NCBI GenBank assembly: GCA_019916065.1
Contig: CM034239.1
Coordinates: 34,558,419 to 34,622,418, forward strand
Length of the DNA stretch: 64,000 nt
Reading direction: 5' to 3'
DNA from: Vitellaria paradoxa
Taxonomy: Eukaryota; Streptophyta; Magnoliopsida; Ericales; Sapotaceae
Every line of letters starts with the position of its first letter. Positions within the stretch are counted from its first letter, which is position 1. This document shows positions 57,560 through 64,000 of this stretch, one piece after another. The position numbers and the translations under genes are program-made. Below the pieces are notes generated by a model that saw nothing but the letters and a program-made list of their open reading frames with translations, made no database searches and was not told the DNA's origin.

Positions 57560-58107
57560 GTGATAAGCTTAAAAAAAGATATTAAGATGAAAGAGGTTTC
57601 TATTTTTGTAGACACTTTTGAAGACAATTATAATATAGATCGATTATTTTTAGAAGAAAACAAAATTATAACTAGTCTTCAAGAGAAGGAGATTAAAAAT
57701 TTCAAAATATTAGAATCTATTGATCCTTTTGGTGATGAACACTATAACTTAGATTTATTATGGGGGTGTTTAGAAGCCTAAAAAAACTCAAAAAACTTCA
57801 AAAGTTTTCAAATCTCTCCAATCAAAATTTGCCACCTATCAATTTTACATCACACCAACCCAACTTTTGAGTTTTTTTGAGCTTCCAAACACCCCCTATT
57901 TCATGGTGAAGGAGTTGGTGATTTTATCAATCTTGAAATAGTAAAAGTTAAAGATGAAAGTTTGTTGGAATTTATTAATTTTACTGGAGTGGATAAGTAT
58001 TATGTTGAGAAAGCATGGGTTAATACGACTGAATTTTTCAACCATGAAGAATTGCTCAAATCAAAGAATTATTCGCAAAACATAAAATTAGATCACTATC
58101 ACATGTG
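57560..58107 (+). pseudogene. Unrecognised ORF in gypsy-C, split by a MITE
   Basis: Reads MKEVSIFVDTFEDNYNIDRL, FLEENKIITSLQEKEIKNFK, DPFGDEHYNLDLL, and beyond the MITE FHGEGVGDFINLEIVKVKDE, SLLEFINFTGVDKYYVEKAW with a stop near 58107. Taking out the 135-bp MITE and one copy of its TAT duplication restores one frame across the site, so the frame was open before the insertion. It lies between Gag and the 3' LTR, where pol would be. I know no family for it; a captured host sequence or an element-specific protein are both possible. Confidence 0.5.
57762..57896. mobile_element. MITE, 135 bp, long terminal inverted repeats
   Basis: Ends GGGGGTGTTTAGAAGC and GCTTCCAAACACCCCC, continuing inward as near-palindromic AAAAAAACTCAAAA / TTTTGAGTTTTTTT. 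A TAT trinucleotide flanks both sides (57759-57761 and 57897-57899). A 3-bp duplication suggests PIF/Harbinger, although TAT is not the usual TWA target. Confidence 0.85.
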
Positions 58108-58271
58108 AAGATGAAAATTATTCTTAGGTTAGAATTATACATAATTTTGTTAGTAACGGAATTACATTGAAGGTACTTGCTCGTGATGGTCCTCCATTTT
58201 TTTATTTTTTTATTGTTTTAGATTTTACCTTAGATAACTTGAGGGCGAGATATTTTTTAAATAGAGGAGAA

Positions 58272-58524
58272 TGACATAGACGTGATATATTACTTTCCTT
58301 AGATAGTTTTAGTTAGTTCCTTAGATAATTTATTTAATTTCCTTAGATAGTGGAATTTTATTTTATTTTTTTTATTTCAGCCCTAACCTACACATATGTA
58401 AAGGTTATGAATTATAAGATATTGGGAGTTTTTATTATTGATTGAATAAAAGAATTTTATGACATTTTATTCTCCCCAACTTTCGCCTGAAAGATTAGGG
58501 TTATACACGCTTCTAGTTGTGTTA
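58272..58524 (+). repeat. gypsy-C 3' LTR
   Basis: TGACATAGACGTGATATATT onwards. It aligns with 25724-25964, is more diverged, and its left flank is a polypurine tract rather than dioxygenase DNA. Confidence 0.85.
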
Positions 58525-58534
58525 GTATGTGAGA

Positions 58535-59680
58535 GTAGAATAGAATGGAAATATTTTCACTTTAGTCTATTCTTTTGTTTGGTATCAAAAAATTAAGTTA
58601 AAATGCTATTCTATGGTTTATGGGAACAGCTATTTACACATTAAGCAGAAAAATGCATTCCACAATTTAAGTGGTGGAATAACCATTCCATTGCAATTAA
58701 AATTTGATTCAGAAATTGAAAAAAGTTAAAAATAAAAACAAGCAACTATTTTGTAATAAAAATTTTCTTTACATTACTCTATTGAGTTCTAAGATGACCC
58801 TTTTACACTTTGACCTTATTTTCGAATTAGATTGAATTCGGGTCAAAAAATGACTATTTTATCCCTAGGTTATTTTTTTCCTAAAGTCATATTTCAAGCT
58901 TCCAAAAAGCTAAAAAAAATATTCGTTCGTATTAATTAATAACTAAGCAAATTTTATCCAATCAAAACTCGGGTTTTAAAATGACAATTTTACCATTAGG
59001 TTCATTTTTTGCCCAAATTTACATTTTGGGCTTCCCAAAAGGTCAAAAATTATTTATCGACGTGTTTCTTAATAACTAAGAAAAATTTTATCTTAACCCG
59101 AACTCAAATTGTAGAATGATAATTACAACCTTAGGTCATTTTCTGTCCAAATTCGCAGTCTAAGCTACCAAAAAGGTTTAAAGATATCAGTGACATATTT
59201 CTTAATAGTTCAAAAAAATTTCAATCCGATTTGAATTCAGATTAAAATAACTATTTTATCCCTAGGCTCATTTTGGGGCAAATTTTGTATTTTAGGTATT
59301 CCAAAAGACTAAACATGCAATATTTATTGACATGTTTCTTAATAGTTAAAAAATTTTTACCTAATTCAAATTGAAATTATAAAATGACCATTTTACTCTT
59401 GAACCATTGTTTTACTCAAATTCGCAATTTGAAGAAAAATTATTTTTATAGTATTTTAAAAATAATGTTAGCAATTTTTATTATACTTATTTTATTTCGT
59501 TATATTTTAAATATGTAAGCAAATTATGAAATTTTGAATGTTTATTCCATTCCTATTATTCTCATTTTGGCAACCAAACAAAGGAACAAAATAGAATGAA
59601 ATGCGCATTCTATTTCATTCCTACCTATATTCCATTCCCACCTGTATTCCATCCCCACCTCTTATTTCATTTTATTCTAC
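58535..59680. mobile_element. TIR-like non-autonomous element with internal tandem repeats
   Basis: The left end GTAGAATAGAATGGAAATA is imperfectly inverted at the right end (minus strand GTAGAATAAAATGAAATAAG). Both ends then run into TTTTGTTTGGT and the inverted ACCAAACAAAGGAAC. No duplication was resolved. The centre is a tandem array (separate entry). No protein is encoded. Confidence 0.5.
58795..59430. repeat. Tandem repeat, about 130-140 bp, about 5 units
   Basis: Each unit has TTCGGGT/CAAAATGACNATTTTA, then CCCTAGGTTCATTTTTTGCC, a CCAAAAGGTCAAAA piece and GTTTCTTAATAACTAAGAAA. Units are imperfect. Confidence 0.8.
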
Positions 59681-60572
59681 TTTACTCCATGTTATAGCCT
59701 TATTGTTTAGGTCTTTGTGTTTACTTTTCAATTATTGATCTGAAAATTATTTTTAATTTAAACTTTTATAACTTATTTCTACAAATATAAAAATCTATTA
59801 TTTAATAGATAATTTTTAAAATTATTTTATATTTTAAAATTAAATGACTATATTAATATTCACAAATAAAATCCAATTCCACCTACATCCGACATGTTTG
59901 CCAATACAATAATATGGAAATATTTTTATAGTAATTAAAAAAATAATATTACTTGACAACAACAATAAAATCTAATAACAATATATGATAAAAACATTAA
60001 ATTAAATTTAACTAGTACTCCTAAATACCACAATAACATTGTTGTTGTAATTACCTTTTCAAACCTAAAATAAAATACAATAAGCAAAAAACTTATGTGT
60101 TAGTCCCTATCTTCAATTTCTAACATTTGAAAAATTATATAAACAAAAAATAAATGACAAAACAAAATAACATTAGACGCAGAATAACAATAAAAATAAA
60201 AATAAAAATAAAACGTATATCTAAATACTATGATAAGAAAAAATCAAGATAAATGTTAACGATCAAAATATTATACAGTACAAAAGATGAAAATAAAATA
60301 AATAACAATAATAAATGAATTGTATTATAATTGTTACATAAATTATATATGGAGTTGTCGTCCTAATTTAATTGTTCAACATCATTCTCGGAAATTTATT
60401 TGGATTCTAACTCTTATATCAATTAATTTTATCTTAATTTTAAATATTTTAATCTTCACACAGTAATACTAAACTAAGAATTAAGTAACTTATAACTTAT
60501 ATTGTTGGGTTAACATATAATGAGAGTTCTATTTAGTATTTGACGCCTGTAAATATTGTCCCTAAAATTACT
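59681..60572. other. AT-rich intergenic DNA
   Basis: No gene is seen. An AATAAA-type short tandem repeat lies at about 60188-60212. Confidence 0.55.
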
Positions 60573-60712
60573 AGAGATGGCTATCTCGGCTGAGCCTTCT
60601 GGATCCGATCAGTGTTACTCGAGTTGAATGAATGTGGGATTTGAATTTTTTTTGGAGATCAGATTAGATTAGGATTTTTTCAAAATAAAAATTCGAATAT
60701 CAGATCGAATAT

Positions 60713-61263
60713 AGAGATGGGATTGCCATTGCCCCGATCCGCCCCTGAATCCGATATCTAATCTGAATCTATCCGAAAACTATCCAAACAGACCCGAATA
60801 GCCATGAATTCCCAAAGTATGTATGGATGCTTTTTAGAGATTCAAGAAATTGGGATTAATAATTACGTTATGGACTATCATATTTTAAATTTTCTACTTT
60901 AAGTTAAGACAATATTGGTACGTATCTTTATTTTACATTAGTTGGTGAAATGTTAGTTTTGAAAATATTTTTGTATTACTTTGGTGAATTATTATTGTAA
61001 TGATGTTTATGTATTATTTTATTTTGGAAATGAATTATTTGGTAGTAATATATGTTACATATACAATCAAATTATGAATCAAGTTAGGGGCAGATTCAGA
61101 GGCGGATAGAGGATTTGGATTTTCAGATATCCGTGGATATATCTGTTCTCTACTTAGAGCCAGGATGGAGATTTAAAAAAAATATCCATTTGGAGTTCAG
61201 AGTAGATTTGGAGGCAGATGGATAATTTAGAGTTTGGATTCGAATATTACCATATCCATCTCT
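60713..61263. mobile_element. Possible non-autonomous hAT-like element
   Basis: AGAGATGGGATTGCCAT at the left and, inverted, AGAGATGGATATGGTAA at the right, with several GGATCCGAATCC/GGATTCGAAT subterminal motifs. Another AGAGATGG at 60573 may be the true left end. No 8-bp duplication was found. Confidence 0.4.
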
Positions 61264-61484
61264 GATCTGTCCTGTTGTCATCTTAAAAATTAGCCCCAGG
61301 TGCAAGGGTGTGCGGTATAGTTTTACCTAGTAAGTTTAGGATCGTATCCATAGGCAACCTATGTATTAGTTTCTAGATTTTATAAGTTTGCTATTCCTAG
61401 ATTCAATATGATTCAAAAATTGAAGGATATCAAATTCCTAATTTTTCCTAATAAATTTGCTAAATGACTAAAATTAAATCAAAT

Positions 61485-63368
61485 TGCTTGTCGTTCCACA
61501 ATGTGGATTTACACCCCAAGTGCAAGGTGGTCCGATGCAGTAATTTAAATTTAAACGGTGAAGTACCGGTCGTACCCACAGGAGAGGCGTAGTAAACTCA
61601 CAATTTTTTCTTCTCTTGATTAGTAGGTGTCACACAAGAAAAATTCAAGAAAATTGGTTTGAGTTTGAAAATGAACCCTACCTAGCATTTTGTCAAACAC
61701 CTAGGAAGGGGCATTAAATCTAATTTGAAATTATCAAAGAAAATTTGATTAAACTAAAACAACTATAAAAATGACTTGGATCAAACCAATTCAAGTAGTG
61801 ATTTCTATGGATTTTCAAGGAGAACAATGACTAATTAATTTGGTTAAACATCAAGTTCACTTGGTTGTTGTTCTAGATCAAACACTTAGAGTGCAATAAT
61901 CCATATGGATTACATGAAAGATCTAGGTGACAATCCACATACAAAATCCTTAAGATCGGGCATGAAAATTCCACCAAGCCACTCACATATAATGAACATG
62001 GAATTTACAATCAAGAGCTAATCTATTAACATCAACTAGTGGTTTCAAAGAATCCAAACAAACTAATCATTATTCAATAAATCCAATTGAAATTGAAAAT
62101 TAAAACACAATTAAGAACAATGATTGAAAGATTTGGTAACAACACTTAGTTCATGTAATTGAAAACCTAAATCAAACACTTAGAATGTATAACCTATAAA
62201 GAGTACATATAAGTTCTATATTAGCAATCCACATACAATTTCTCAAAGAAGTGCATGAGAATTATAATTAGCAACTCACATATAATCTACATAAGCTATA
62301 CAAACAAGGCTCGATCTAGAGTTAACAACTAACAATTTCAATAGATTCAAATATTTCAACGATCATTCATACAGAATTTCAAGAAGATTTAAACATTGAA
62401 AAGCAAAATACCTTGAAAATCCACATTCATATCATCTACTATCCTTGATTTGGATCCAAGTAAGAGAGCTACTCACATAATGAAAGTGAAAATACATGAA
62501 AATGAAACAATTCTATTCATAAGCTCAAAATTCTGATACAAAAATTCAAAGGAAATGAAGCTTGATCCACTTTCTCTCTCTAAAACTCTCTCTCTACAAA
62601 AGGAAATCTGAAAAACTAAAATCTATACGTAATTCCCCCCTTCAGACGACCTTACTCATATGTATAGAATACAAAATAAGAAAGTACGTAAATGCCTCTT
62701 TCTCAAAAGCTGAATTGCAGAATCCTCGTTTTGTAGGTTGGTTCGAACAAGTGTTTGAACAGATTGATGGTTCAAACAAGGGTTTGAACCAAGTTCTGGG
62801 ACTTAGTCAATTGCACTCCAGTTGGACCTTGCACAGCCTCTGTTGTTCTAACCATGTTTGAACAAAGGTTGGTTCGAACAAGGGTTCAAACCAAAATTCC
62901 ATACTTAGAAAATTTTAATCTCCTGATGCTTGTCACCTTTCTGTTGATCGAACCAAGGTTTGAACCACATGTGGTTCGAACAAAGGTTCAAACAACTTTA
63001 CCTTAGTCAATTTCTTCACTCTTGGTCTGCACCAGCTTTATTGTTCTAACCAAGGTTCAAACAACTGTGGTTCGAACAAGGGTTTGAACCACTTTTTCCA
63101 CACTTAGCCAATTTTTGTTGCTGCTTCTTCTGGTGTGCCTTCTGTGGTTAGAACATTGGTTTGAACAACAGGTGGTTCGAACACATGTTCAAACCACTTT
63201 CTTGATTTCTTCCATTTTGGTCCAACTTTATCCATTTTAGTCCCAAATACCTGCAAATCACAAGAAATCTTCATGAATGCATTTAAAAACAGTTTCTCAT
63301 CTTTTTAGGATATAAATCCACCCATCAAACCACAAATTAAGGTGATTGTACTTTTCATAGTACAATCA
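61485..63368 (-). mobile_element. Athila-type solo LTR (1.9 kb) nested in another LTR
   Basis: The minus strand starts TGATTGTACTATGAAAAGTA and ends GGAACGACAAGCA. CAAAT flanks it exactly (61480-61484 and 63369-63373). The start resembles the LTR of the element at 26601, and near its end it reads TGGGTACGACCGGTACTTCA followed by CACTTGGGGTG, as Athila-like LTRs do. It carries many TTCGAAC/GTTTGAAC boxes at 62735-63205. No internal domains are present, hence a solo LTR. Confidence 0.85.
62735..63205. repeat. Cluster of GGTTCGAACA / GGTTTGAACC boxes
   Basis: At least 14 near-palindromic boxes (GGTTCGAAC, GGTTTGAACC, GTTCAAACC) occur in about five groups, each group 60-110 bp apart. They lie in the LTR at a position comparable to the GTCCGGAC boxes of the LTR at 26601. 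Confidence 0.85.
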
Positions 63369-64000
63369 CAAATAAACAAGTTTAATGCAATAAACTAACA
63401 ATTAACTTCTTGAAGCAATCAAGCAACAGTAAATTGACAATTAAATTCAAATAATTATGAAATCTTGATTTAACGCTCAAGTTCACGTGGAATAATTTTT
63501 CACAATTTGTTGTGATATGAACAACAATTTAAATCTCACATACAATGGAAAAATAAATTAGAAGATATTTACGTGAAAGCCCTCAAAATTTCCACAAACA
63601 CAATTCCATATTCACGTTAAGGATTATGGCATTGGAAAATATTCTTTTTATACTACTTGTTGAATCAACCTAATTTACTTGTTTCAAAGTTTTCAAAAGA
63701 AATTAAAGGATCTGAAAACCTTTATTAGTGATTACAGGAGTATGTTCAAAAATTTTCGTTTTCGAAATTCTTTTAACAAAAATAAATCAGATTTGAAAAG
63801 GAGTATATATATGTGCGTTTTCAGGTCACATTTACAGAACCCTAGCACATTACATTGATCAAATATCTTGCCCTCTCTTGGATTCATTAAATCAAGATTG
63901 AAAGATCTAGCCTAGCATTGATTCAAGATCCATAATGATCATAACAATAGCAGATAAATCAAGAAGAAATATTATTAAATTAAAGAAAGTAAATATCGTA

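Larger units (their letters stand above)
56849..58524 (+). mobile_element. gypsy-C relic: primer site, gag, internal deletion, 3' LTR
   Basis: Begins with the primer-site remnant ATATCAGAGCAGG, continues with Gag, an unrecognised ORF, and ends with a polypurine tract (AGAGGAGAA, 58263-58271) and the LTR 58272-58524 (TGACATAGACGTG). No protease, RT or integrase is present, so the element is internally deleted or naturally non-autonomous. A MITE sits at 57762-57896. Confidence 0.82.
61276..64000 (-). repeat. Athila-type LTR (outer), extends beyond the window, split by another LTR
   Basis: On the minus strand 61370-61285 reads CTATGGATACGATCC, TAAAACTATACCGCACACCC and TTGCACCTGGGGCTA, which matches the end of the Athila-like LTR at 28030-28105. 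At 63660-63800 the minus strand again matches the middle of that LTR (GTTTTCGAAAACG, TGTAATCACTAATAAAGGTT). The left end is approximate and the right end lies outside the window. No internal element DNA is visible. Confidence 0.65.

Noticed and set aside
62562..62861. 99-codon ORF
   Set aside because: Lies in the solo LTR and runs through the TTCGAA boxes; no protein family.

Overview
The window looks like nuclear DNA of a flowering plant, probably a eudicot: AT-rich, intron-containing, and almost entirely built of nested plant transposable elements. They include Ty3/gypsy elements (chromovirus-, Athila- and Tat-like), a solo LTR resembling the Copia SIRE/Maximus type, hAT and CACTA DNA transposons, MITEs and one tRNA-derived SINE. 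The species cannot be named from the sequence. Only one gene looks intact: a three-exon 2-oxoglutarate/Fe(II) dioxygenase resembling DAO (auxin oxidation) at 23669-25159 (+). Everything else is transposon-derived, relic or non-coding.

Layout. 1-5698: hAT element on the minus strand with a decayed RICESLEEPER-like transposase, split by a solo LTR (1267-4164, target duplication AATCT). 5699-8670: fragments of the dioxygenase upstream region, partly duplicated, carrying MITEs. 8676-17015: complete but decayed chromovirus-like gypsy element (minus, duplication TAATT). 17016-18968: AT-rich DNA with a TIR element. 18969-25723: the dioxygenase gene with its long upstream region, which holds a solo LTR (20032-21629, duplication TATAC). 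25724-26600: start of a small gypsy element, here called gypsy-C. 26601-40058: 13.5 kb Athila-like element (duplication CTAAT) inserted in gypsy-C. 40098-45987: two CACTA ends around a Tat-type gag plus LTR fragment. 46385-50631: duplicated, broken dioxygenase units. 50632-55400: scrambled Tat fragments, a 471-bp CACTA and three tandem-repeat arrays. 55403-55503: SINE. 56162-58524: gypsy-C relic with LTR-B and a MITE. 58535-59680: TIR-like element with internal repeats. 61276-64000: an Athila-type LTR split by a second Athila-type solo LTR (61485-63368, duplication CAAAT).

The most informative signal is the history of the dioxygenase locus. The unit (upstream region, gene, 3' flank, gypsy-C LTR, truncated LTR-B) was tandemly duplicated. 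The breakpoint junction is visible at 19506-19511 and 47393-47398: LTR-B is joined to dioxygenase upstream DNA across a shared GTATAA. One copy is intact, one survives as a single exon between two microhomology-bearing deletion junctions, one as a 3' flank only, and one as upstream fragments. The paralogous copies also act as empty sites that confirm two insertions, the solo LTR at 20032 and the MITE at 6031. No clearly new molecular system (defence island, gene cluster, CRISPR) was found. The odd items left are an unrecognised ORF in gypsy-C, palindromic boxes in Athila-type LTRs and an 84-bp minisatellite that keeps an open frame at its start.
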